64,000 nt of DNA from contig JADHSF010000004.1 in the NCBI GenBank assembly GCA_016777005.1, forward strand, positions 1 through 64,000. Direction: 5' to 3'. How positions within the stretch are numbered: position 1 is the first letter of the stretch; every line of letters starts with the position of its first letter. Made by a program: the position numbers and the translations under genes. Below, in pieces: positions 1 to 10,046 of the stretch. The notes beneath the pieces are model-generated. The model was not told the origin of the DNA. It did not search any database and saw only the letters and a list, made by a program, of their open reading frames with translations. The DNA is from SAR86 cluster bacterium (GTDB lineage Bacteria; Pseudomonadota; Gammaproteobacteria; Magnimaribacterales; Magnimaribacteraceae).

Positions 1-19
1 ACCTCAACAATACTCAAAA

Positions 20-1219
20 CTAAGCCTCTTCCAGAGGTAAGGATTGAAGGCCCAAAGCCTGTCTGTAGGTATTGTGATAATGATGAAGAGCGGGTTCATT
101 TTTTCCGAAAGTAAGATAATCCAAAGTGCCTGTTCTAAGGCCCCTATGAGAGGATGCTGCAACAACATAATCTTCATCTCTAATAACAGAAGCGAAGCCG
201 CCATATTGCTCTTCAAGCAGTTCTTTCCCATTAATACCAGTTTTTTCTAGTTCTTTTATATGCTCCAAAACATGGGGATAAAAATAAAATGAAATTTTAG
301 AAAAGCTTTTATGTGGTGAGTTTTCTGCAGGATATTCTTTTACCAAAAATGCGCCCTCAGGAGTTGGCATAAATATAATATTTGGAAATAAATAATAAAC
401 GGGCAAAGATCCAGAGCAAATATCCCAATCAGATTCAGGTAATTTTCTCATTTCATCGATGGTTCTTTTACATAGAATTAATCTTCCATTTCTGTTGAAA
501 CTATCAAACATTTGGCAGTTACCATGAAAGCTTTGAAATAGAGAGTCTTTATGGAGGACCGAGAAATGGTAGGTTTCTCCAAATGTATCGATTGCTAATT
601 TCCAATTCATTTCAGTTTGGTATTCTTCTTCATTAGCAAAGATAAGATCTTGAAAATTCCAAGAGCTGAACTCTTCCATCAAACCCTTACCTAGCAAGTC
701 ATCTAACTCTATTTTTCCATCTTGAGAGGGATGAACCCAAAGAAATCCAAATTTCTCAAGAGCGGGTAATTCTTTCAATCCGTAACAATCTTTATCGATT
801 TTGCCAAATTGATCGCTTTTGGGATAACCTATCAAGGCCCCTTCGTTGTTATAAGTCCAACCATGGAATGGACAAGAAAATTTGGATTTCTCACCTCTTT
901 TTACATCTTCTACTATCACACCACGATGTGAACAGATGTTCGCATAGGCCTTAAATTCGCCTGAACTATTCCTAGTTGCCAAAACAGGTACTCCGAAGTC
1001 CTCTGTTGTCATGAATGTATCTGGTTTAGGAAGATCACCTGACATACCAATGATTTGGGGATGATTTAAAAAGAAAGTATCCCACTCTCTTTCAAATCTC
1101 TCACTAGAAGTATAAGTTTCGGCTGGAGTCTTGATAATCCCTCCAGCGTCTATATTAGTTTTTGCATCTAGGTGATGAATGAGACCTTTTAATAATCTTA
1201 ACTGTTCTTCCTTACGCAT
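20..1219 (-). CDS. Rieske [2Fe-2S] aromatic-ring-hydroxylating dioxygenase alpha-subunit-like protein
   Basis: 399-aa ORF with Rieske motif CSHRGVIVEDVKRGEKSKFSCPFHGWTY and a C-terminal catalytic-type domain. Confidence 0.9.
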   Translation of the reverse strand: MRKEEQLRLLKGLIHHLDAKTNIDAGGIIKTPAETYTSSERFEREWDTFFLNHPQIIGMSGDLPKPDTFMTTEDFGVPVLATRNSSGEFKAYANICSHRGVIVEDVKRGEKSKFSCPFHGWTYNNEGALIGYPKSDQFGKIDKDCYGLKELPALEKFGFLWVHPSQDGKIELDDLLGKGLMEEFSSWNFQDLIFANEEEYQTEMNWKLAIDTFGETYHFSVLHKDSLFQSFHGNCQMFDSFNRNGRLILCKRTIDEMRKLPESDWDICSGSLPVYYLFPNIIFMPTPEGAFLVKEYPAENSPHKSFSKISFYFYPHVLEHIKELEKTGINGKELLEEQYGGFASVIRDEDYVVAASSHRGLRTGTLDYLTFGKNEPALHHYHNTYRQALGLQSLPLEEA

Positions 1220-1328
1220 GAATTGATTTTAACATTGATGGTAAAAAATGAAAAAAAGGAATGTATCATCTATCTTTTATTTCTATCGGTTATTATAAAA
1301 AACATTATTAAATCTAAAGATACTAATT

Positions 1329-2819
1329 ATGGAGAATAATCTTTTTATCATTCTTGGAAATCAACTCTTTGATCCCAACTTATTGAAGTCTAAAAATTGT
1401 ACTGAGGTTTTCATGGCAGAAGACTTTGGTCTTTGCACTTATCAGAAACATCACAAGCTTAAGTTGTATTTATTCTTGGTGGCGATGAGGGAATATAAAG
1501 ATGAACTAGAAGCTAGTGGAATCAAGGTTTACTACCATGAACTTAATAAAAGGAATAAAAAGGAATCCTACGTAGATTGCCTGACTAATTTTTTAAAAAA
1601 AAATAAGATAACGAATATCAATTATTTTGAAATTGAAGATAAATCATTTGAAGAAGAATTTAAAAATTTAGAGACAAGCCAAATAGAATTAATAGAGCAT
1701 CAAAACCCAATGTTCCTATTTTCAAGAAAAGAATTTCATGAATTTCATGAAGGTAAAAAAGTTTTTAGAATGGCCTCTTTTTATAAATATGCTAGAAAGA
1801 AATTGAATATTCTTATGGATAAACAAGATAATCCTCTAGGCGAAAAGTGGTCTTTTGATGAAGAAAATAGAAAAAAAATACCAAAAGGAAAAGAAATACC
1901 GACACTTCCAGAATGCGAACTCTCTAAACATCATGTTCCTGTATGCACTCTGATTAATGAGCATTTTAGCGATCATCCTGGACTATTAAAAAATTTTTGG
2001 TTCCCTGTATCAAGGAAACAAGCCAAGGAATGTTTAAGAATTTTTCTTAAAGATAGAATACATGAGTTTGGTATCTATGAAGATGCAATGCTCACTGAAA
2101 AGAACTTCTTATATCACAGCACGCTTAGTCCTGTTTTGAATATAGGGTTATTAACTCCCGCGGAAGTGATTAGTGAAACAATCAAAGTATTTGAAAAAAA
2201 TAATATCCCTTTAAATTCAACAGAGGGCTTTATTAGACAGATAATTGGATGGAGGGAATTCATAAGAGGCATTTATCAAGAGCAAGGTAAGTTTCAAATG
2301 AGTCAAAACTACTGGAAACATAAAAACAAACTCAGTGATAGTTGGTACGAAGGTACTACCGGAATCATACCTCTGGATGATTGCATTAAAAGTACCATCA
2401 ATGATGGATATCATCATCACATACCAAGATTAATGGTAATAAGTAATTTAATGAATATGTGCGAAGTAGATCCAAATGAAATCTATAAATGGTTTATGGA
2501 GATGTATATTGATTCCTCTGATTGGGTGATGGTTCCAAATGTTTATGGAATGGCTACCTATGCAGATGGAGGTCTGATGTCCACTAAACCTTATACATGC
2601 GGATCAAATTATATTCTGAAGATGAGCAACTATTCCAAAGGTGAATGGTGTAATACGGTTGATGGCCTCTATTGGCGTTTTACAGAAATTCACAGGCCTT
2701 TTTACGAAAAAAATGCACGAATGAGTTTCTTAACTCGCACACTTGATAGGCTTGATCCAGAAAGGAAAAAAATGATTTTTGAAAAAGCAGAAGAATTTAT
2801 TGAAACCAATACCAAGTAA
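1329..2819 (+). CDS. cryptochrome/photolyase-related protein (prokaryotic FeS-BCP/PhrB-like family)
   Basis: 496-aa ORF; motifs IIGWREFIRGIY, MVPNVYGMATYADGGLMSTKPY and DGLYWRF typical of the family. Confidence 0.88.
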   Translation: MENNLFIILGNQLFDPNLLKSKNCTEVFMAEDFGLCTYQKHHKLKLYLFLVAMREYKDELEASGIKVYYHELNKRNKKESYVDCLTNFLKKNKITNINYFEIEDKSFEEEFKNLETSQIELIEHQNPMFLFSRKEFHEFHEGKKVFRMASFYKYARKKLNILMDKQDNPLGEKWSFDEENRKKIPKGKEIPTLPECELSKHHVPVCTLINEHFSDHPGLLKNFWFPVSRKQAKECLRIFLKDRIHEFGIYEDAMLTEKNFLYHSTLSPVLNIGLLTPAEVISETIKVFEKNNIPLNSTEGFIRQIIGWREFIRGIYQEQGKFQMSQNYWKHKNKLSDSWYEGTTGIIPLDDCIKSTINDGYHHHIPRLMVISNLMNMCEVDPNEIYKWFMEMYIDSSDWVMVPNVYGMATYADGGLMSTKPYTCGSNYILKMSNYSKGEWCNTVDGLYWRFTEIHRPFYEKNARMSFLTRTLDRLDPERKKMIFEKAEEFIETNTK

Positions 2820-2824
2820 GATTC

Positions 2825-3502
2825 TTACCTGACTCGACTCAATAGAAGCCATATATACCTAAGAGATAAAAAGCTCGTTAAAGCACCTACAACATAGGTA
2901 AAAGCCGCAGCCTTAAGGACGTTCTTACATTGAGCATGATACTCGGAAGGAATTTTTTCTTTCAGGATAGGCATAGCCCTATTGAAACTGGCATCTATTT
3001 CTACATCCAGTGTAATCATGTGTATAAACACTCCAAGAAGGACTGATAGCAATACCAGAATAAGACAAATTTTTATAAGGCCAAAAGATCCTGTTGCTAA
3101 AATTAAAGGCAATCCGCTATATAGAAAAACTCCACCTATTTTTGATAGCCATTGAGTTCTTTCAACAATATTCGTGCGTTTAACTAGAGGTGCATATTCT
3201 TCTTTGTGTTGAATAGCATGACCTATTTCATGGCAAACGATTGCTAGAGAAGTAAGACTTTTTTTAGATAGCCTACCGGTTTGTACTCTTACGGTTCTTT
3301 CAGTCAAATCATAATGATCTACAAGACTGGTTTCTTCTATTCTTACTCCCTCTAAGTTGTTTTCTTTTAAAATTAATTGACCAAACTCGCCTGCATTAAA
3401 GGGCATATTTTCAAGCTCTTTATCATTGCTCTTCATGGCAGAATTTAACCAGAACTTAGGCAAGACAAAGACAGCTAAGAAGAAGAAAAGAAATATAAGC
3501 AT
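2825..3502 (-). CDS. neutral zinc metallopeptidase, YugP-like
   Basis: 225 aa; HEIGHAIQH zinc-binding motif, TM segments. Confidence 0.85.
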   Translation of the reverse strand: MLIFLFFFLAVFVLPKFWLNSAMKSNDKELENMPFNAGEFGQLILKENNLEGVRIEETSLVDHYDLTERTVRVQTGRLSKKSLTSLAIVCHEIGHAIQHKEEYAPLVKRTNIVERTQWLSKIGGVFLYSGLPLILATGSFGLIKICLILVLLSVLLGVFIHMITLDVEIDASFNRAMPILKEKIPSEYHAQCKNVLKAAAFTYVVGALTSFLSLRYIWLLLSRVR

Positions 3503-3522
3503 ATAGCTATATAACTATTAAT

Positions 3523-4851
3523 TTAATATCTATGGACCTTAACAGGCAGCTCTGTAATCCCTCTTATAAAACTTGAAGAAAGAAATTTCTGCTCTCCAGT
3601 GACCTCGATATGAGAGAACTTATTTAATATCTCCTCCCAAAGTATCTTGAGCTGGAGATCGGCAAGTCTATTGCCTAAACATCTATGAATTCCAAAACCA
3701 AAAGATAAATGCTGACGAACGTCTTTTCTATCAATGATCAAATCATTAGCATTCGGAAACATTGAAGTATCTCTATTTCCAGACGCATACCAAATAGCTA
3801 CCTTATCCCATTTCTTGATCAGCTTTCCTCCTACTTCTACATCTTCCATTGCAGTTCTACACATATGAGCAACGGGTGATTGCCATCTAATTATTTCAGA
3901 AACCATACCTGGGAGAAGAGACTTATCAGCCTTAACTCTAGCCAGTTGTTCCGGATATTTATTGAAAGCAGCAATGCCTCCACTCATGGAATTTCTTGTA
4001 GTGTCATTACCTGCCACAATTAGAAGAATCACGTTACCAAGGAATTCATTTGGTGACATATTCTTTGTTGCATCTCCTCTTGCCAGCATAGAGATTAAAT
4101 CACCTCCACCCTGATCATTAGCCTTGCGATCTTCCCATATGGTGTTGAAGTACTCAAAGCATTTCCACAGCTCTTGGAATCCCTCTTCCGGCGTTTCAAA
4201 GAAATCAGGGTCTGAGATCCTTTCTACAGTATCAGACCAATGTATAAGCTTGGCCCTATCCTCTTGTGGAACATCAAATAAGGTGGCCAACATTCTGCTA
4301 GTCAACTCAATTGAGACTTCCTGAACCCAATTGAAGCTCTCTCCATCAGGCAGATCATCTAGTATTTCTATAGTCCTTGATCTAATTAGCTCTTCAAAAG
4401 TTGCTAAATGTGCACCAGTAAACATAGGAGCTACTTCTTTTCTTTGTCCAGTATGTTTGGGTTGATCTTGCATGATGAACATAGGGAGATGAAATATTGC
4501 ATCGGGTGGCTCATCCATAGGTTGACCACCAAGCCGAATTCCGCCATTCATAATATCGGAGGAAAACCTTTCATGATCCATATCAATTGCCTTAATGTCC
4601 TCGTAAGAAGTTACTGACCAATAAGACCCAAACTGACTATCTTCCGTATAATGGACAGGACTCTCTTTTCTGAGGCGTTCAAATACTTCCAATTCCTGAT
4701 TTCTAGAGAACCAATCATTATTTCCAGGATTTATATTCTCTATAGGAACATTTTGAGGGGTAATATCATCTTTTAATCCCCATTTCTTTTGGGTCTCTGC
4801 ATTAGATATATTTTCGTATTCAGGCTGATGTGGTGTGTTTTGTTCAGACAT
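3523..4851 (-). CDS. cytochrome P450, CYP153-like
   Basis: 442 aa; heme motif FGFGIHRCLGNRLADLQL, I-helix AGNDTTRNSMSGG, and stretches resembling CYP153 (SIELTSRMLATLFDVPQEDRAKLIHWSD). Confidence 0.9.
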   Translation of the reverse strand: MSEQNTPHQPEYENISNAETQKKWGLKDDITPQNVPIENINPGNNDWFSRNQELEVFERLRKESPVHYTEDSQFGSYWSVTSYEDIKAIDMDHERFSSDIMNGGIRLGGQPMDEPPDAIFHLPMFIMQDQPKHTGQRKEVAPMFTGAHLATFEELIRSRTIEILDDLPDGESFNWVQEVSIELTSRMLATLFDVPQEDRAKLIHWSDTVERISDPDFFETPEEGFQELWKCFEYFNTIWEDRKANDQGGGDLISMLARGDATKNMSPNEFLGNVILLIVAGNDTTRNSMSGGIAAFNKYPEQLARVKADKSLLPGMVSEIIRWQSPVAHMCRTAMEDVEVGGKLIKKWDKVAIWYASGNRDTSMFPNANDLIIDRKDVRQHLSFGFGIHRCLGNRLADLQLKILWEEILNKFSHIEVTGEQKFLSSSFIRGITELPVKVHRY

Positions 4852-4930
4852 AGTTTATTATTTTTTTTGAGTGGCTATTATGCCAACAAGAGATTTATTT
4901 TCATAATGTATATTAAAGATCAAAAAATAT

Positions 4931-4953
4931 TTATTGAGAATGATTCTCAATAA
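4931..4953. promoter_or_regulatory. Fur box (iron-responsive operator)
   Basis: TTATTGAGAATGATTCTCAATAA: 11-bp arms perfectly inverted around a single central base, 15 bp before the iron-transport ORF. Confidence 0.85.
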
Positions 4954-4968
4954 AGTAAAATTAAAATT

Positions 4969-5988
4969 ATGAAAAAATTACAACTACTCTTGATATTTTC
5001 TCTATTTGGCCACTTGGTCATGACAAATGAAGTCAATGTATATACTTCAAGGCATTATGATTCTGATGATGCTTTATACGAAGAATTTACAAAAGAGACC
5101 GGTATTGCAGTCAATATAGTTTCTGGTAAGGGAAGCGCGCTCCTCCAGCGGCTTAAGGCCGAAGGAGTAAACTCTCCTGCCGATATATTCTTCACCGTTG
5201 ATGCGGGAAATCTTTGGAAAGTTCAGAGAGAAGATTTATTTCAAAGTATTAAATCAGAACAAATACTTAAGGTCGTGCCTGAAAATTTAAGAGGACCAGA
5301 TAATGAATGGATAGCGATCGCCAAAAGAGCAAGGGTCATTTTCTACAATCCAGATAATGTTAATGAAAAAATGATTAAAGGGATAAGTTATGAAGATCTA
5401 GCAAATCCAGAATGGAAGAATAAAATTGTAATTAGAAGCTCTAGTAATATGTATAACCAATCCTTAGTAGCTTCACTGATAGCCTCTTTAGGAGAAGTAA
5501 ATACTGAAATATGGGCAAAAAAATTAGTTAATAATTTAGCAAGGAAGCCACAAGGTAATGATAGATCTCAAATAATTGCTGTTGCTAATGGAGAGGCAGA
5601 TATAGCTATAGCTAATAGCTATTATATTGGAATAATGCTCTCTGGTTCGGCCGGGGAAGATCAACTAACAGCAGCAAATAAAGTAAGAATGATTTTTCCT
5701 AATCAAGACAACAGGGGTACGCATATCAATATTAGCGGGGCTGGTATTCTAAAAAACTCCCCGAATCCTAAAAATGCCAACCTATTTCTTGAATTTCTTC
5801 TTTCCAAAAGAGTGCAGAAATATATGGTCGATAAATCTTACGAGTACCCCATATTAGACGGGGTTCTACCAAGTAAAGAAATCGCTAGCTTTGGAATAAG
5901 CTTCAAAGAAGATCAGACCTCGGTTCAGAAATATGGTGAATTGAACCCAGATGCTGTGAGGCTAATGGATAGATCAGGTTGGAAATAG
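4969..5988 (+). CDS. Fe(III) ABC transporter, periplasmic substrate-binding protein (FutA/FbpA-like)
   Basis: 339 aa; signal peptide, VNVYTSRHYDSDDALYEEFTKETGI start, C-terminal ferric-binding layout; followed by permease and ATPase. Confidence 0.9.
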   Translation: MKKLQLLLIFSLFGHLVMTNEVNVYTSRHYDSDDALYEEFTKETGIAVNIVSGKGSALLQRLKAEGVNSPADIFFTVDAGNLWKVQREDLFQSIKSEQILKVVPENLRGPDNEWIAIAKRARVIFYNPDNVNEKMIKGISYEDLANPEWKNKIVIRSSSNMYNQSLVASLIASLGEVNTEIWAKKLVNNLARKPQGNDRSQIIAVANGEADIAIANSYYIGIMLSGSAGEDQLTAANKVRMIFPNQDNRGTHINISGAGILKNSPNPKNANLFLEFLLSKRVQKYMVDKSYEYPILDGVLPSKEIASFGISFKEDQTSVQKYGELNPDAVRLMDRSGWK

Positions 5989-6036
5989 CCATTATCTAGT
6001 TTAAGCTTAAATTCATATCTAAGCTTATATTTAAAA

Positions 6037-7644
6037 TTGAATAGACTTACCTTTTGGAGGTTGCTCCCTTTTGCAGTTCTTGTTGTATTTACAGCACCTT
6101 TACTAATTGTTTTATCAAGTTTGTTTGGAGATTATTCTGAGAACTGGTCTCATCTGTTTCAATTTGTTCTTTTTGATTATGTAAGTTCTTCATTCATATT
6201 AGTGATAGGAGTATCTATCCTAGTTCTCATACTAGGAACTGTCACAGCATGGACGGTCACCAGCTATAATTTTGTTGGAAAGAATATTTTTGAGTGGGCC
6301 CTTATTCTGCCTTTATCGATACCACCTTACATACTCGCATATACTTTTACTGGCTTATTTGATCATTATGGAGACGCAAATAACTTAGCAAGATTATTGC
6401 TCAATCTACAAAACTCTACGGTTATATTTCCAAATGTCAGGAATATCTATGGAGCGATAATAGTTTTTAGTTTTACGCTTTACCCTTATGTTTACTTAGT
6501 TTCTAGAAGCGCTTTTATCAATCAATCTAGGTCAATGAAAGAATCCGCAAGAATGCTGGGACTCAATCAGTTTCAAGTCTTTTATAAATTAGCCCTTCCA
6601 TTAATTAGACCAGCTGTAATAGGTGGTTTGATGTTAGTGATAATGGAAACTTTATCTGATTTTGGTGCTGTGGATCACTTTGCAATCCAGACATTCACTA
6701 CCGGTATCTTTAGGACTTGGTATGGCTTATACGATATACAGACTGCAATGCAGCTCGCTTCTTTACTACTCTTAACAGTGGGTGTTTTTTATATCGCAGA
6801 AAGGAGTACAAGAGGCTCCGGAATCTATACTTCAAATAACTCCACTTTTTCTCCAAGCAAAGAAGATTCTTTAGTGGGCTATAAGGCCCTAACAGCCTTT
6901 TTGATATGTTTTATTCCAATTTTTATTGGCTTCATTCTTCCGATAATCGAACTGATTCTGTGGGCTTATGAAGTAAATCTAGAATTCTTTAATCAAAAAT
7001 TTATCTCCAGTTCAATTAATACGTTGAGCTTATCTTTAGTAACAGGAATGATTTGTGCCGGTTTAGCTTTATTAATCAATTTTTCAATTAGATATAAGCC
7101 AAGTGCTTTAGTGCAAAGATTCAGCTCCCTCCTCTCAATCGGCTATGCTGTTCCAGGGCTCATACTGGCAGTTGGTATGGTTCAGTTATTGGTTTATGTA
7201 GATGCACTTTTGTTATCTGGATTAGATATAGTGATTACGGGCTCACTGATTGGTCTTGTTCTTGCGTATGTTATAAAAACATATGCATTAGCTAATTCTT
7301 CTATCGAATCTGGCTATGAGAGAATCAGCTCTTCTCTTGATGATTCCTCAAAATTATTAGGCTCCTCTGGTTGGAGCATGCTGAGCAGTATTCATGTACC
7401 ATTATTAAAAACCAGCATCTTGACTTCTGTTCTTCTGGTTATGTCTGATGTAGTAAAAGAATTACCTGCAACATTGATCCTTAGACCGTTCAATTTCGAA
7501 ACATTAGCCGTTTCAACCTATATTTATGCTTCTGAAGAGAGAATGTTACAAGCCGCAGCGCCTGCAATTGCTATAGTTTTAATTGGATTGATTCCCATAG
7601 TGTTTCTGTCAAAAATGATAAGATCATCGAGACCCACACACTAA
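6037..7644 (+). CDS. iron(III) ABC transporter permease (FbpB/SfuB-like, duplicated permease domain)
   Basis: 535 aa, many TM segments, two BPD_transp-like domains; TTG start. Confidence 0.88.
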   Translation: MNRLTFWRLLPFAVLVVFTAPLLIVLSSLFGDYSENWSHLFQFVLFDYVSSSFILVIGVSILVLILGTVTAWTVTSYNFVGKNIFEWALILPLSIPPYILAYTFTGLFDHYGDANNLARLLLNLQNSTVIFPNVRNIYGAIIVFSFTLYPYVYLVSRSAFINQSRSMKESARMLGLNQFQVFYKLALPLIRPAVIGGLMLVIMETLSDFGAVDHFAIQTFTTGIFRTWYGLYDIQTAMQLASLLLLTVGVFYIAERSTRGSGIYTSNNSTFSPSKEDSLVGYKALTAFLICFIPIFIGFILPIIELILWAYEVNLEFFNQKFISSSINTLSLSLVTGMICAGLALLINFSIRYKPSALVQRFSSLLSIGYAVPGLILAVGMVQLLVYVDALLLSGLDIVITGSLIGLVLAYVIKTYALANSSIESGYERISSSLDDSSKLLGSSGWSMLSSIHVPLLKTSILTSVLLVMSDVVKELPATLILRPFNFETLAVSTYIYASEERMLQAAAPAIAIVLIGLIPIVFLSKMIRSSRPTH

Positions 7645-7645
7645 A

Positions 7646-8296
7646 ATGAGTAATTTAATACTAGAAATAAAAAATTTATGTCATTCTTATAGTGAACATG
7701 CTTTATCCATAGAGAATATTAATCTTGAGATTGGTTCTGGAGACAGAGTCTCAATACTAGGCCCTTCCGGTTGTGGTAAGAGTACGTTACTAAGACTAAT
7801 AGCTGGATTAGAAAAACCTGATCAAGGTGAAATTAAAATTAATGACATTAAGGTTTCAGATAATAAAAATTTAATTCCTCCTGAAAAAAGAAATATTGGT
7901 CTAGTTGTTCAAGAGAAAGCCTTATTTCCTCATCTTTCAGTTTTTGAAAATATCTGCTTCGGTATCAAAAAGAATAAAGATAAAGACTTGATCGCGTCTG
8001 AATTATTAAATCTTCTGAAAATAGATAGTTTAAAAAATAAATATCCACACGAAATATCAGGGGGAGAACAGCAAAGAGTAGCCCTTGCAAGATCTCTTGC
8101 ACCCAAACCTAACTTCTTAATGCTAGATGAGCCCTTTAGTGCACTAGATGAAGATCTTAAAGAGACTCTTTATAAAGATATCTCGCAGGTATTTTCAGAT
8201 ATGAGTAGTGCCATCCTATTAGTTACACATGATCGCAATGAAGCAGAGATCATGACAAATAAACAAATTAGAATGGAAGAAGGTAAATTTTTATAG
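7646..8296 (+). CDS. iron(III) ABC transporter ATP-binding protein
   Basis: 216 aa; Walker A GPSGCGKST, signature ISGGEQQRVALARSL, Walker B FLMLDEPFSALDE. Confidence 0.92.
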   Translation: MSNLILEIKNLCHSYSEHALSIENINLEIGSGDRVSILGPSGCGKSTLLRLIAGLEKPDQGEIKINDIKVSDNKNLIPPEKRNIGLVVQEKALFPHLSVFENICFGIKKNKDKDLIASELLNLLKIDSLKNKYPHEISGGEQQRVALARSLAPKPNFLMLDEPFSALDEDLKETLYKDISQVFSDMSSAILLVTHDRNEAEIMTNKQIRMEEGKFL

Positions 8297-8299
8297 CTA

Positions 8300-9613
8300 T
8301 TATTCGTTGAGATCTTTTTGATATGTTTCCGTTAAAAAATATACTGAAACTAATGACAATAAAGATGCAAAAGCTATATAAACAGAGACCCAAAAAATAT
8401 CATAATTTTTCCACAGCAAAGTAGCGATAGTTGGCGCAAATGAACCACCAATGATAGCCCCGATTTGATATCCTAGTGAAGCTCCTGAATATCTAACTTC
8501 TGTGGAAAAGAGTTCTGCAAAAAATGCGGCCTGGGGTCCGTACATCATGCCCAAGAAAGTCAATCCACCAGCAACAGCTAAAACAACAAAATAAAAATTA
8601 CCTGTATCGACTAGAGGAAATAATGCAAAAGACCATAGTGCCGTCAATACGGCGCCAGTCATAAATATTCCCTTTCTTCCATTCCTATCTGAGTAATCAG
8701 AGAATAGGAATTGCATCGGTACCATGACAGCAGAGCCAATAAGCACTGCCATTAAAAGATCATTCCGAGATAGATCGGTTGTCTGCACTCCATAAGCAAG
8801 AATAAAGGCTACCAATATATAAAAAGTTACTTGGATTGATAAAAATGCACCAGCCGCCAAAGAAATTCTTGCAGGGTATCTCCTTATAGCTTCTAAAATA
8901 GGCGAAGTTTTAATTATTTTTGCTTCCCCCTCCCCCGAGGCCTTCATTTTCTGAAGTGCTTTGAAAGATTCCGTGTCTTCTAGTTTAAGTTGAATATACA
9001 TACTAATTAATACCAGAACGAAACTAATCAAGAAAGGTATTCTCCATCCCCAAGAGAGGAAGCTTTCTTCTGTTGTAAGGGCACTTACGGAGATAAAGGC
9101 TATATTTGCAAGAATAACGCCTACTGGAGCTCCTGCTTGAGCGTAAGCACCGTAGTAACCTCTTCGATCATGGGGAGCGCTTTCGGTGACCAAGAGCATG
9201 GCTCCACCCCATTGGCCTCCAATAGCAATTCCCTGACAAAATCTTAGGAGAGTCAGCAGGATTGGGGCCGCTACTCCTATCGTGTCATAAGTTGGCAGTA
9301 ACCCTATAAAAGTAGAAGATATACCCATTAACATCAACGCTATTACCAGAGTCTTCTTTCTTCCAATAGTGTCTCCAAAATGACCAAATATAATGCCCCC
9401 GATAGGTCTGGCAATAAAACCTGCAGCAAAAGTTAAGAAAGATAAAATTAAAGCCGTTGTAGGATCTGCATCACCAAAAAATAATTTAGGAAATACTAGT
9501 CCGGCAGCAGCGCCATAGAGGAAGAAGTCATACCATTCAATGCTAGTGCCTGAAAGGGATGTCAGCGCAACTTTTCTAATATTTGATTCAGCCTTTATTT
9601 GATTCATATACAC
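8300..9613 (-). CDS. MFS transporter, metabolite:H+ symporter (MHS)/ProP-like
   Basis: 437 aa; SLSGTSIEWYDFFLYG, GHFGDTIGRKKTL motifs. Confidence 0.9.
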   Translation of the reverse strand: MYMNQIKAESNIRKVALTSLSGTSIEWYDFFLYGAAAGLVFPKLFFGDADPTTALILSFLTFAAGFIARPIGGIIFGHFGDTIGRKKTLVIALMLMGISSTFIGLLPTYDTIGVAAPILLTLLRFCQGIAIGGQWGGAMLLVTESAPHDRRGYYGAYAQAGAPVGVILANIAFISVSALTTEESFLSWGWRIPFLISFVLVLISMYIQLKLEDTESFKALQKMKASGEGEAKIIKTSPILEAIRRYPARISLAAGAFLSIQVTFYILVAFILAYGVQTTDLSRNDLLMAVLIGSAVMVPMQFLFSDYSDRNGRKGIFMTGAVLTALWSFALFPLVDTGNFYFVVLAVAGGLTFLGMMYGPQAAFFAELFSTEVRYSGASLGYQIGAIIGGSFAPTIATLLWKNYDIFWVSVYIAFASLLSLVSVYFLTETYQKDLNE

Positions 9614-9683
9614 ATAATAGACTTAAAAACGTTTCTTTACACAGGAAACAAAAAGAGTAAGGTTTTAATTTTAAGGAGAAAAA

Positions 9684-10046
9684 ATGAAAAAAATATTAAT
9701 GATTACCCTACTTTCAATTCCCCTCTCAACCTTTGCTTCAACTTTAGTTATTCTGGAATGCGAATTACTTGAAGGAGGAACTATTGAAGAGGTAAAAAGA
9801 ATTAATTCTGAATGGGTCAAAAGTGTCAATGACATGAATGAAAAGAAAGTTTCTAGCCAGGTACTAGAAGCTGTGCTTTCAGATAATACTGAAGGGTTTA
9901 TGTATATCGATAGCTACGAGGATTCAATTCATTGGGGTCAAATAAGATATGAGATAAAAAATGGATCAATACAAAATATTGATGAGCAATTTGATTCAGT
10001 ATCTAAATGCACTTCAGGAAAGATGTACGACGCAGAACAGAGTTAA
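9684..10046 (+). CDS. small secreted protein of unknown function
   Basis: 120 aa with signal peptide and RBS-like aaggagaaaaa. Confidence 0.6.
   Translation: MKKILMITLLSIPLSTFASTLVILECELLEGGTIEEVKRINSEWVKSVNDMNEKKVSSQVLEAVLSDNTEGFMYIDSYEDSIHWGQIRYEIKNGSIQNIDEQFDSVSKCTSGKMYDAEQS

Noticed and set aside
4-250. Short ORFs 4-231 (-) and 44-250 (+)
   Set aside because: Overlap the Rieske oxygenase gene in other frames; no recognisable domain or RBS.
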